A stretch of DNA of 58,088 nt from CALROG01 sp943369755 (GTDB lineage Bacteria > Pseudomonadota > Gammaproteobacteria > Burkholderiales > Burkholderiaceae_C), in contig CALROG020000026.1 of NCBI GenBank assembly GCA_943369755.1, positions 1 to 58,088 of the forward strand. Reading direction: 5' to 3'. Shown here one piece after another: positions 1 through 6,805 of this stretch. Position numbers and translations under genes: made by a program. Position 1 is the first letter of the stretch. Each line of letters begins with the position of its first letter. The notes below the pieces were generated by a model that made no database searches, was not told where the DNA came from, and worked only from the letters and a program-made list of their open reading frames with translations.

Positions 1-1910
1 AGGCCACGCTGTATGTGCCGGTGAGCCAGTTGCACCAGATCAGCCGCTACACCGGCGTCAGTGCTGACGAGGCCCCCCTGCACCGGCTGGGCAGCGGCCA
101 GTGGGAGAAGGCCAAGCGCAAGGCGGCCGAACAGGTGCGCGACAGTGCCGCCGAGCTGCTGAACATCTACGCCCGGCGTGCCGCCCGCGAAGGCCACCCG
201 TTTCGCTACAGCCCGCACGACTACGAAACCTTTGCCACCGACTTCGGCTTTGAAGAAACTGCCGACCAGCGCGGGGCCATTCATGCGGTGATTCAAGACA
301 TGATCAGCCCCCGCCCGATGGACCGGCTGATTTGCGGCGATGTCGGCTTTGGCAAGACCGAGGTAGCGTTGCGCGCCGCCTTCATTGCAGTGACGGGCGG
401 CAAGCAGGTGGCGTTTCTTGCGCCGACCACGCTGCTGGCCGAGCAGCACTACCAGACGCTGGTGGACCGCTTCTCCAAATGGCCGGTGAAGGTGGCCGAG
501 GTCTCGCGCTTTCGCTCGGGCAAGGAAATCACGGCCTCGATCAAAGGCATTGCCGACGGCAGCGTGGACATTGTGGTGGGCACCCACAAGCTGCTGTCGG
601 AGTCGACCAAATTCAAAGACCTGGGCCTGCTGATCATTGACGAAGAGCACCGCTTTGGGGTGCGCCACAAAGAGCAAATGAAAGCCCTGCGGGCCGAGGT
701 CGATGTGCTGACGCTGACCGCCACCCCGATCCCCCGCACCCTGGGCATGGCGCTGGAGGGCCTGCGCGACCTGAGCGTGATTGCCACTGCGCCGCAGCGC
801 CGGCTGGCCATCAAGACCTTTGTGCGCAACGAGGGCAATGGCGTGATCCGCGAGGCGGTGCTGCGCGAGCTCAAGCGCGGCGGGCAAGTCTACTTTTTGC
901 ACAACGAGGTAGAGACGATTGAGAACCGCCGCGCCCGGCTGGAGGAGCTATTGCCCGAGGCCCGCATTGCGGTGGCCCACGGCCAGATGCCCGAGCGCGA
1001 GCTGGAGCGCGTGATGCGCGACTTTGTGGCCCAGCGCTACAACCTGCTGCTGTGCTCCACCATCATCGAGACCGGCATTGACGTGCCCACGGCCAACACC
1101 ATCGTGATGAGCCGGGCCGACAAGTTCGGCCTGGCCCAGCTGCACCAGTTGCGCGGCCGGGTCGGCCGCAGCCACCACCAGGCCTATGCCTACCTGATGG
1201 TGCCCGACACCGAAAGCCTGACCAAGCAGGCCAGCCAGCGGCTGGAAGCCATTCAGCAGATGGAAGAGCTTGGCAGCGGCTTTTACCTGGCCATGCACGA
1301 CCTTGAAATTCGGGGCGCGGGCGAGGTGCTGGGCGAAAACCAGAGCGGCAACATGCTTGAAATCGGCTTTCAGCTCTACAACGAAATGTTGAGCGAAGCG
1401 GTGCGCAGCCTGAAAGAGGGCAAAGAGCCCGATTTGCTCAGCCCCCTGAGCATCACCACCGAGATCAACCTGCACGCCCCCGCCCTTCTGCCCAGCGACT
1501 ATTGCGGCGACGTACACCTGCGCCTGAGCTTCTACAAAAAGCTGGCCACCGCCAAAAACACCGACCAGATTGACGCGCTGCTGGAGGAAATTGTTGACCG
1601 CTTCGGCAAGCTGCCGCCGCAGGCGCAAACCCTGATCGACGTGCACCGCCTGCGCGTGATCGCGCGGCCCTACGGCGTGGCCAAGGTCGATGCCACGCCA
1701 ACCGTCATTCACATCACCTTCCGCGCCAACCCGCCGATAGATTCGATGCGCATCATCGAGCTGATCCAGAAGAACCGGCACATCAAGCTGGCCGGCAACG
1801 AAAAGCTGCGGATTGAGCGCGAACTGAAAGACCCGAAAGACCGCGCGCAAATGGTGCGCGACGTGCTGCGCAGCCTGGGAGCACCCAAGGTGGCGGTTAC
1901 AGCGGCCTAG
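1..1910 (+). CDS. mfd: Transcription-repair coupling factor Mfd, C-terminal part (5' end outside window)
   Basis: The reading frame is open from the first base of the window (ATLYVPVSQ precedes the first usable GTG at 15), so this is a truncated view of a gene starting upstream. About 635 of the roughly 1150 residues usual for Mfd are present. Visible are the end of the RNA-polymerase-interacting region, the RecG-like translocase with Walker A GDVGFGKT, the DEEH box (IIDEEHRFGV), SATP-like LTATPIPRT, and the motif VI region QLRGRVGRS, then the C-terminal TRCF domain (LHLRLSFYKKL-like, DRFGKLP). Mfd is an ATP-driven translocase that removes RNA polymerase stalled at DNA lesions and recruits UvrA. 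The stop TAG is followed by a small hairpin and a convergent gene. Confidence 0.97.
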   Translation, partial: ATLYVPVSQLHQISRYTGVSADEAPLHRLGSGQWEKAKRKAAEQVRDSAAELLNIYARRAAREGHPFRYSPHDYETFATDFGFEETADQRGAIHAVIQDMISPRPMDRLICGDVGFGKTEVALRAAFIAVTGGKQVAFLAPTTLLAEQHYQTLVDRFSKWPVKVAEVSRFRSGKEITASIKGIADGSVDIVVGTHKLLSESTKFKDLGLLIIDEEHRFGVRHKEQMKALRAEVDVLTLTATPIPRTLGMALEGLRDLSVIATAPQRRLAIKTFVRNEGNGVIREAVLRELKRGGQVYFLHNEVETIENRRARLEELLPEARIAVAHGQMPERELERVMRDFVAQRYNLLLCSTIIETGIDVPTANTIVMSRADKFGLAQLHQLRGRVGRSHHQAYAYLMVPDTESLTKQASQRLEAIQQMEELGSGFYLAMHDLEIRGAGEVLGENQSGNMLEIGFQLYNEMLSEAVRSLKEGKEPDLLSPLSITTEINLHAPALLPSDYCGDVHLRLSFYKKLATAKNTDQIDALLEEIVDRFGKLPPQAQTLIDVHRLRVIARPYGVAKVDATPTVIHITFRANPPIDSMRIIELIQKNRHIKLAGNEKLRIERELKDPKDRAQMVRDVLRSLGAPKVAVTAA

Positions 1911-1930
1911 CTGCGCTGCGTAGAACGCCA

Positions 1931-1947
1931 AACGCGAAAGGCGCGTT
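1931..1947. terminator. Possible bidirectional hairpin between convergent genes
   Basis: AACGCG and CGCGTT form a perfect 6-bp stem around a 5-base loop between the mfd stop and the stop codon of the minus-strand VOC gene, the last bases being part of that stop. There is no clear U-tract, so intrinsic termination is only a weak inference from position. Confidence 0.3.
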
Positions 1948-2431
1948 AACCACGTCGAGCCGCTTCAATGCCCGCGATGTCGATTTTTTCCATCTGCATC
2001 ATCGCTTCGAATACGCGTTTGGCGGCGGCAGCATCCGGGCTGGTGTAGGCCTGCGTCAAGGCAATCGGAGTGATCTGCCAGGACAAGCCCCATTTGTCTT
2101 TGCACCAGCCGCAGGCGCTCGTCTGCCCGCCATGGCTAACGATGGCATTCCAGTACTTATCCGTTTCGGCTTGATCAACCGTTGCCACCTGAAAGGAGAA
2201 CGCCATGCCGTGGCTGACCCCCGGCCCGCCGTTCACCCCCAAGCACGGAATACCGAGCACGGTGAAGTCAACAATCAGCACATCGCCCTGCTTGCCCGCC
2301 GGATAATCAGCGGGCGCGCGGTGTACGGCATTGACCTTCGAGTCGGGAAAAACCGAGGCATAAAACTGTGCGGCTTCTTCGGCATCGCCGTCGTACCACA
2401 GGCAAATCGTGTTCTTTGCGGGCATGGTCAT
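1946..2431 (-). CDS. VOC (glyoxalase/PhnB-like) superfamily protein
   Basis: 161 residues with the features of the PhnB-type VOC family: start TICLWYDGDAEEAAQFYASVF, a central GIPCLGVNGGP stretch, and a C-terminal GWCKDKWGLSWQITP segment. Such proteins are often labelled 3-demethylubiquinone methyltransferase, but that name comes from an old Pfam title and is not supported here. The substrate is unknown. The ATG lies 2 bases after the stop of the upstream DUF1428 gene, so the two are surely co-transcribed and probably translationally coupled. It is the last gene of a minus-strand cluster of small stress- or detoxification-type proteins. Confidence 0.85.
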   Translation of the reverse strand: MTMPAKNTICLWYDGDAEEAAQFYASVFPDSKVNAVHRAPADYPAGKQGDVLIVDFTVLGIPCLGVNGGPGVSHGMAFSFQVATVDQAETDKYWNAIVSHGGQTSACGWCKDKWGLSWQITPIALTQAYTSPDAAAAKRVFEAMMQMEKIDIAGIEAARRG

Positions 2432-2433
2432 GC

Positions 2434-2781
2434 TTATTGCACCAGGATGATCTGAAAGCCGCCGTAGATCATGCGTTTGCCGTCAAAAGGCATTTGCGAG
2501 TTTTGCATACGCGGGTCCGCCATGACCTTTTCCCAGGCGCTGTCCCGCGCCGCCCTGGAAGGCCATTGAATCCAGGAGAACACCACGGTTTCGTCGGCCT
2601 CTCGCTTCACCGCCATGGGAAATGAGGTGAGCTTGCCTTCTGGCACGTCATCGCCCCAACTCTCCACCACGCTCAATGCGCCATATTCCTTGAACACCAC
2701 GGCCGCTTCCTGCGCGTGCTTGAGATAGGCCTCTTTGTTGGCCAGGGGAACTGCAGCAACAAAACCATCCAGATAGTTCAT
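2434..2781 (-). CDS. DUF1428 family protein
   Basis: 115 residues of the DUF1428 family (dimeric ferredoxin-like alpha/beta fold, function unknown). Typical signatures are YLDGFVAAVP near the N-terminus, EYGALSVVESWGDDVP, and the ending FDGKRMIYGGFQ. An AGGAGC Shine-Dalgarno lies just upstream of the ATG. A second copy of this domain is fused to the TetR regulator of the same cluster (3975-5021); the two share matching blocks such as the YGAL-VV--WGDDVP core and the MKRM/GKRM-GGFQ ending, so they are paralogues. Function cannot be read from sequence. Confidence 0.9.
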   Translation of the reverse strand: MNYLDGFVAAVPLANKEAYLKHAQEAAVVFKEYGALSVVESWGDDVPEGKLTSFPMAVKREADETVVFSWIQWPSRAARDSAWEKVMADPRMQNSQMPFDGKRMIYGGFQIILVQ

Positions 2782-2790
2782 GATTCGCTC

Positions 2791-2840
2791 CTAAATTAAT
2801 AGCGCCTAACGCAATTTCCATGAGGCTCTAGCGCTGACCG
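2791..2840 (+). repeat. Dispersed intergenic repeat, divergent copy A
   Basis: A divergent member of the repeat family seen also near 5929, 6699, 30064, 40357, 41786 and 50089. It carries AATTAATAGCG, then TAACGCA, then GAGGCTCTAGCG at the spacing of the family. It lies in the 134-base gap between the second SRPBCC gene and the DUF1428 gene and touches the DUF1428 ribosome binding site. Confidence 0.55.
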
Positions 2841-2915
2841 GTTGCAAAAAAAGCATCAGGCCTGCGGCCCGTCGAGACCCACCATGAGTGGCGGATGGGA
2901 AGGCATTTTTTGCGC

Positions 2916-3320
2916 TCAGATCACTTGTACGTGCCTTGCGAAGTTGTTCAGAATCGCCTGCCAGCCATCGCGCTGCTGGTCGATGGAGTGTGTTGATTCG
3001 GCATCGAAGGTGACGCGCACCGTCACACCTTTTTCACCATCGATGAATTCGACAACACCCATGCGTTCCCCGAAGGAATACTCAATGAGCTGGTGCGGCA
3101 CCAGCTTGGTATACGTTCCGGCGAAATCAAATCCGAAGCTCCCGTCTTTGGCCTCCATGCGCGAACTGAACGCGCCGCCAACACGCAAATCAACCGAGGC
3201 TTGAGTCGTATGCCAGTCGTCAGATGCGGTATTCCATTGCTTGATATCTTTGGGTGATGTGTACGCGTTCCAAACTTTTCCGACTGGCGCATTCACGTGG
3301 GTTTCAACTGTGATTTTCAT
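2916..3320 (-). CDS. SRPBCC (AHSA1-like) family protein
   Basis: 134 residues beginning MKITVETHVNAPVGKVW, the standard start of AHSA1/START-like SRPBCC proteins, with later TSPKDIKQWN, RMEAKDGSFGFDF and the C-terminal DGWQAILNNFARHV. The frame is open for another 71 codons upstream, but that part looks like shadow sequence of the neighbouring gene; the ATG at 3320 has an AAGGA element about ten bases upstream. These proteins form a hydrophobic ligand cavity; the ligand here is unknown. It sits between a membrane-anchored SRPBCC protein and a DUF1428 gene on the same strand. Confidence 0.9.
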   Translation of the reverse strand: MKITVETHVNAPVGKVWNAYTSPKDIKQWNTASDDWHTTQASVDLRVGGAFSSRMEAKDGSFGFDFAGTYTKLVPHQLIEYSFGERMGVVEFIDGEKGVTVRVTFDAESTHSIDQQRDGWQAILNNFARHVQVI

Positions 3321-3345
3321 TCCGGGTTCCTTGCTGCGTTCGAAC

Positions 3346-3375
3346 AATCGGTCGCCATGAAATCGGTCGCCATGA
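3346..3375. repeat. 15-bp perfect tandem duplication
   Basis: AATCGGTCGCCATGA occurs twice head to tail in the 83-base gap between two SRPBCC genes. Read on the minus strand it contributes the repeated start MATDFMATD of an 18-codon open frame whose TGA overlaps the ATG at 3320. Confidence 0.9.
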
Positions 3376-3403
3376 GTTTGCGCAATTGGCATGGCGTGCG
3401 CAT

Positions 3404-3952
3404 TCAGGCGGCTTCCGCCAGGGTCTTCAACCTCGCCAGGCCGTCTGCGAAATCGCCGCCGATCATCTTGTCCATGTTGATGAAAACGCTGACGACTTTG
3501 GCGAAATAAGGTTGCTTGGCGTACATGGCCCAAGTTACTTCGGTGCTGTTTTCAGCGCTGGCCTGAGGCTTCAAGCTGTACACCACTTCGTTTTGCGCGG
3601 CGAATGGCTTCAGCATGGTCAAACGCATCACCACCTGGCTGGGAGCGTCAGTGCGAACGATCTCTACACTGCCTTCACCCACCTGGCTGTTGCCAACAAA
3701 ATCGTTGCGCGAACCCACGCCGCTGGCGGGCCCACTGTAGGTGTTTTTTAGCTGAGGATCCTTGGGCGAATACGGACTCCAGCGCTCAAACTCTCGCGGC
3801 GTGTTGATGATGCGGTGCAACTGGTCTGCCGACGCGTTGATCACCAGACTCCGGCTCACCGTCAAGTTGCCGGGCTTGGTAGCTGCGTAGGCCAGCACAG
3901 CCGCAACAGCCACAACAGCCACAGCGGTGACGATCAAAACAACTTCGATCAT
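3404..3952 (-). CDS. Membrane-anchored SRPBCC (polyketide cyclase-like) protein
   Basis: 182 residues. Residues 3-24 form a hydrophobic, valine/alanine-rich membrane anchor (VVLIVTAVAVVAVAAVLAYAA), followed by an SRPBCC domain starting TVSRSLVINASADQLHRIIN and containing FERWSPYSPKDPQ and the C-terminal MDKMIGGDFADGLARLK. This architecture is common for bacterial polyketide-cyclase/dehydrase-like proteins of unknown ligand. A strong TAGGAG element precedes the ATG. It starts 22 bases after the stop of the TetR-DUF1428 gene, which argues for one transcript from the regulator promoter. Confidence 0.88.
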   Translation of the reverse strand: MIEVVLIVTAVAVVAVAAVLAYAATKPGNLTVSRSLVINASADQLHRIINTPREFERWSPYSPKDPQLKNTYSGPASGVGSRNDFVGNSQVGEGSVEIVRTDAPSQVVMRLTMLKPFAAQNEVVYSLKPQASAENSTEVTWAMYAKQPYFAKVVSVFINMDKMIGGDFADGLARLKTLAEAA

Positions 3953-3974
3953 GGGCGGCTCCTAAAAAAAAGCG

Positions 3975-5021
3975 TCAGCTACTTGCGATGGTTTGAAAGC
4001 CGCCACGCAACATGCGTTTCATGTCAAACGGTGCAGGGTTGTTGGCGGGGTGCAGGCGGGTGTCGCGCAGGATGAGCGGCCAGGCAGCATCGCGCAGCGC
4101 TTTGAAGGGCCATTCAATCCACGCAAAAACCACGGCTTCGCCTTCATCGAGCTGCAGGGCATGGCCATAGGAGTTGATGCGCCCAGTGGGTACACCCGGC
4201 ACATCGTCGCCCCAGCAGTCGACCACGCGCAATGCGCCATAGTCTTTGTAAATCGCAATGGATTGCTGCACGTGACGAATGAAGGCGTCTTTGTTAGCTT
4301 GCGGCACCACCATGACATAGCCGTCGATATAAGTGTCTAGCTTGCTGGCTCGCGCAGGGGTGGGTTCGCCCGGTGTCAGCAACCCCCGCAGATAGTTGCG
4401 CAAATGCGCGATCAACTCCACCGCAAGCGCCGAACTGCCTTGCGCTTTTGCCAGGATGAACGCCCCTTGCAGCGCGGCCTGCGTGTAAAGCGCCAGGGTA
4501 TGCGCGCTCCAGTCGGCGCCCGGCGCATACAGCTCCCTGGCCTGTTCGATCATCGGCACCAACGTGCGCGCGTGGCTGTCAATGCCTTCGCGACAGGCGT
4601 CGCGAATGGCGGGGTGACTGTCAAACGTCTCTTGCACCAGGGTGCCAAGCAAGCACGTCACGTCAGCCAGTTCGCCCTGCACGATCTGCGCGCGAAAGTC
4701 GATGTAGGCCAGAATGCGGTCGCGCGGGTCGGGCACCTGCTGATAGGGCGCGCTGGCAAAGAGGCCGCCGGTCAACGTGTTCCAGCGCTGCGTGGCGGCA
4801 ATGGCCAGGTCTTCTTTGCCCGAGAAATGGTGGAAATAGCTGCCTTTGGTCACTCCGGCGGCGGAGCAGATATCGTCCACCGTGGTGGCTGAATAGCCCT
4901 TGCTGCGAATCACCTTCAAAGCGGCGTCCAGCAGTGCGGTGCGCGTCAGTACCGCACGGGGCTGCGGGCTGGCTGCCTTGCTGCGGCCAACCGCCTGCGT
5001 AGCGGGCGCTGAAGTTTTCAT
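3975..5021 (-). CDS. TetR/AcrR regulator with C-terminal DUF1428 domain (fusion)
   Basis: 348 residues from the chosen ATG. Residues about 25-72 are a TetR helix-turn-helix (TTVDDICSAAGVTKGSYFHHF), 75-215 the ligand-binding helical domain, and 228-348 a complete DUF1428 domain (YIDGYVMVVP, YGALRVVDCWGDDVP, FDMKRMLRGGFQ). The junction (residues 216-227) is proline- and threonine-rich and has no stop or frameshift. The open frame extends 29 codons upstream to a TTG; I prefer the ATG at 5021 because a TetR-type operator lies 36-51 bases upstream of it, inside the extension. It probably represses itself and the four genes downstream. A regulator carrying a paralogue of a product of its own cluster suggests that DUF1428 helps sense or process the inducer; this is inference. 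Confidence 0.85.
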   Translation of the reverse strand: MKTSAPATQAVGRSKAASPQPRAVLTRTALLDAALKVIRSKGYSATTVDDICSAAGVTKGSYFHHFSGKEDLAIAATQRWNTLTGGLFASAPYQQVPDPRDRILAYIDFRAQIVQGELADVTCLLGTLVQETFDSHPAIRDACREGIDSHARTLVPMIEQARELYAPGADWSAHTLALYTQAALQGAFILAKAQGSSALAVELIAHLRNYLRGLLTPGEPTPARASKLDTYIDGYVMVVPQANKDAFIRHVQQSIAIYKDYGALRVVDCWGDDVPGVPTGRINSYGHALQLDEGEAVVFAWIEWPFKALRDAAWPLILRDTRLHPANNPAPFDMKRMLRGGFQTIASS

Positions 5022-5056
5022 GGTGATAATTTGCGCAAGCGCTTTTAATAAACATT

Positions 5057-5072
5057 CATACTGGTTGGTATG
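5057..5072 (-). promoter_or_regulatory. Candidate TetR operator of the TetR-DUF1428 gene
   Basis: CATAC and GTATG form an inverted repeat separated by six bases, the layout common for TetR/AcrR operators. It sits just upstream of the regulator's ATG at 5021, in an AT-rich stretch with a plausible -10 (TATTAA) between operator and start. Autorepression is inferred. Confidence 0.5.
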
Positions 5073-5131
5073 TAATTGAATTATTCGTATCGATGGGAAT
5101 GTTGTCAAGGCTCATACATTAGGTTTTTTAT

Positions 5132-5151
5132 CATATGCCTTTGCATATGCC
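5132..5151 (+). promoter_or_regulatory. Direct repeat upstream of vapBC, candidate operator
   Basis: CATATGCC occurs twice, 12 bases apart (second copy as GCATATGCC), 44 to 63 bases before the vapB ATG, with a TAGAAT -10-like hexamer at 5157-5162. VapB/AbrB-type antitoxins autoregulate by binding short repeats near their promoter; the assignment is by position only. Confidence 0.35.
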
Positions 5152-5194
5152 AGGCTTAGAATCGCTGCTTCACTGCACCACAAAGGGGGCGCCC

Positions 5195-5518
5195 ATGAAT
5201 ACAAGCAAAGCTGCCGAACCCGCAGCCGCCTACCTGGTGGCGAGCCCGCCGCGTCATGTGCGGTTGTTCCGCAACGGGGCCAACCAGGCGGTGCGCATCC
5301 CCAGGGAGTTTGAATTGCCGGGCACCCAGGCACTGATGCACCGCGAGGGCAACCGCCTGATTCTGGAACTGGTGCCCGACAAGCCCAAACGGGGCACGGC
5401 GGCAGCATTGCTGGCGGCGCTGGACGAAATGGCCAGACTCGGCCCTATCGACGAAGAATTTCCCAATGTCGACGCGGACCTGCTGCCGCTTGACGACATT
5501 GATTTTGGTAAAGACTGA
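5195..5518 (+). CDS. vapB: VapB-type antitoxin (AbrB/SpoVT swapped-hairpin)
   Basis: 107 residues. The N-terminal half contains the swapped-hairpin DNA-binding pattern VRLFRNGANQAVRIPREFELPG, split by family usage into RNGxxQAVRIP and a following EGNRLILEL strand. The acidic C-terminal tail (DEEFPNVDADLLPLDD) would wrap the toxin. The start at 5195 has an AAGGGGG ribosome binding site; an in-frame ATG 60 bases earlier lies in the promoter region and was not used. TGA overlaps the vapC ATG by one base (TGATG), the usual antitoxin-first coupling. Confidence 0.92.
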   Translation: MNTSKAAEPAAAYLVASPPRHVRLFRNGANQAVRIPREFELPGTQALMHREGNRLILELVPDKPKRGTAAALLAALDEMARLGPIDEEFPNVDADLLPLDDIDFGKD

Positions 5519-5946
5519 TGGTGGCAGACGCGCATTTGTATCTGCTGGACACCAACATCATGTCGGACATGATGCGCAACCCCGAGGGCATGGCCGCGCA
5601 ACGTTTGCGCGAAGTGCTGACCGAGGACGCCCCAGACACCCTGTGCACCAGTGTGATCGTTCAAAGCGAGCTTCTTTTCGGGCTGAGGCGGCGCACCCAC
5701 CCACGCTGGCAAACTCATTACCGGCTGCTTCTGGAGTCGGTGACCGTCATGCCACTTGAGCCCGAAGTCGCAGCACATTACGCCCCGCTGCGCACCCTGT
5801 TGGAGCAAGCCGGCACGCCCCTAAACCCCAACGACACCCTCATCGCCGCCCACGCGCTGGCCCTGGGGGCCACCCTGGTGACAGCCGACGCCGAATTCAC
5901 CCGCATTCCCGGGCTTCAGGTCGAAAACTGGCTGCAGCCCGCATAA
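5518..5946 (+). CDS. vapC: VapC-type PIN-domain ribonuclease toxin
   Basis: 142 residues with a complete PIN active site: D11 in LLDTN, E51 in QSELLFGL, D106 in PNDTLIAAHA and D124 in TADAEF. VapC toxins are magnesium-dependent RNases that cut initiator tRNA or rRNA when the VapB partner is lost. It overlaps vapB by one base. The final codons (LQPA and the TAA) lie inside a copy of the dispersed repeat (5929-5981), so a repeat supplies the C-terminus. Confidence 0.93.
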   Translation: MVADAHLYLLDTNIMSDMMRNPEGMAAQRLREVLTEDAPDTLCTSVIVQSELLFGLRRRTHPRWQTHYRLLLESVTVMPLEPEVAAHYAPLRTLLEQAGTPLNPNDTLIAAHALALGATLVTADAEFTRIPGLQVENWLQPA

Positions 5947-5981
5947 ATACTGTGCGACCCACTATCAAATTAATAGCAACT
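5929..5981 (-). repeat. Dispersed intergenic repeat, copy B, overlapping the vapC 3' end
   Basis: Minus-strand orientation: TTGCTATTAATTTGATAGTG, then GGTCGCACAGTATTTATGCG, then GGCTGCAGCC. All parts align with the copies at 30064, 40357 and 41786. The part GGCTGCAGCC/TGCGGGC encodes the last residues and stop of vapC on the plus strand. Confidence 0.8.
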
Positions 5982-5982
5982 C

Positions 5983-6699
5983 ATGACTACACCCACTACT
6001 GAAATTGCCCCCGGCCTGGTTGTCCAGCGCTTCACCCCGCCACTCAAGCTGAGCGACTTCAAGCTGATTGCCTTTGACATGGACTCCACACTCATCAACA
6101 TCGAGTGCGTGGACGAAATTGCCGACGCTGCCGGGCGCAAAACCGAGGTGGCAGCCATTACAGAAGCCGCGATGCGCGGCGAAATCGCCGACTACAAAGA
6201 GAGCCTGCGCCAACGCGTGGCCCTGCTCAAGGGCGTGACGCTGGGCCACATGGAGCAGGTGTACCACCAGCGGCTGCAACTCAACCCTGGCGCAGCCGCA
6301 CTGGCGGCGGCCTGCAAGACGGCAGGCCTGAAGCTGCTGCTGGTCTCGGGTGGCTTCACCTTTTTCACCGACCGCATCCGTGACCGGCTGGCCATTGACT
6401 ACACCCGCTCCAACGTACTGGAAGTCCAGGACGGCGCGCTCACCGGCCGCCTGGTTGACCAGCCCTGGGGCGACATTTGCGATGGCGAAGAAAAGCGCAA
6501 GACCCTGCTTGAAACCTGCGCGGCACTGGGCATCAGCCCCAAGCAGGCGATTGCCGTGGGCGACGGCGCCAACGACCTGCCCATGATGGGCGAGGCCGGT
6601 CTTTCGGTGGCCTACCACGCCAAACCGGCGGTGCGGGCCCAGGCCATGGTGGCAATCAACAGTGGCGGGCTGGCGCGGCTGCTGGAGCTGCTGGTTTAG
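5983..6699 (+). CDS. serB: Phosphoserine phosphatase SerB (HAD superfamily)
   Basis: 238 residues of the HAD phosphatase superfamily, SerB type. Motif I is FDMDSTL (nucleophile D32, acid/base D34), motif II LLVSGGFTFF, motif III/IV GDGANDLPMM, followed by AGLSVAYHAKP typical of SerB. It dephosphorylates O-phosphoserine in the last step of serine biosynthesis, in the cytosol. It lacks the long N-terminal ACT region of some SerB proteins. It begins 36 bases after vapC, a gap largely filled by a repeat copy. Confidence 0.95.
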   Translation: MTTPTTEIAPGLVVQRFTPPLKLSDFKLIAFDMDSTLINIECVDEIADAAGRKTEVAAITEAAMRGEIADYKESLRQRVALLKGVTLGHMEQVYHQRLQLNPGAAALAAACKTAGLKLLLVSGGFTFFTDRIRDRLAIDYTRSNVLEVQDGALTGRLVDQPWGDICDGEEKRKTLLETCAALGISPKQAIAVGDGANDLPMMGEAGLSVAYHAKPAVRAQAMVAINSGGLARLLELLV

Positions 6700-6760
6700 G
6701 CACGAATTCGGCTGTAGCCCTCATGCAGGCTGAGGGAGCCACTATAAATTTCATAGCGTT
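6699..6760 (-). repeat. Dispersed intergenic repeat, copy C
   Basis: Minus-strand reading: CGCTATGAAATTTATAGTGG, CTCCCTCAGCCTGCATGAGG, GCTACAGCCGAATTCGTGC. It fits the family consensus and follows the serB stop directly, in the 106-base gap before the next gene. Confidence 0.8.
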
Positions 6761-6805
6761 TCACCACGCGCGGGCACTGCGGTGGTACCCTGAACTGCCC
6801 TGCCC

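Noticed and set aside
948..1931. 327-codon open frame antisense to mfd
   Set aside because: It has the composition of a high-GC shadow frame (H/Q/G/A-rich), no domain, and lies fully opposite the conserved mfd helicase region. The same reasoning removes the other long antisense frames, for example opposite fadH, katG, phnE and the penicillin-binding protein gene.
5022..5108. 29-codon N-terminal extension of the TetR-DUF1428 gene from a TTG
   Set aside because: It would span the CATAC/GTATG operator, begins with a rare TTG, and has no similarity to TetR N-termini.
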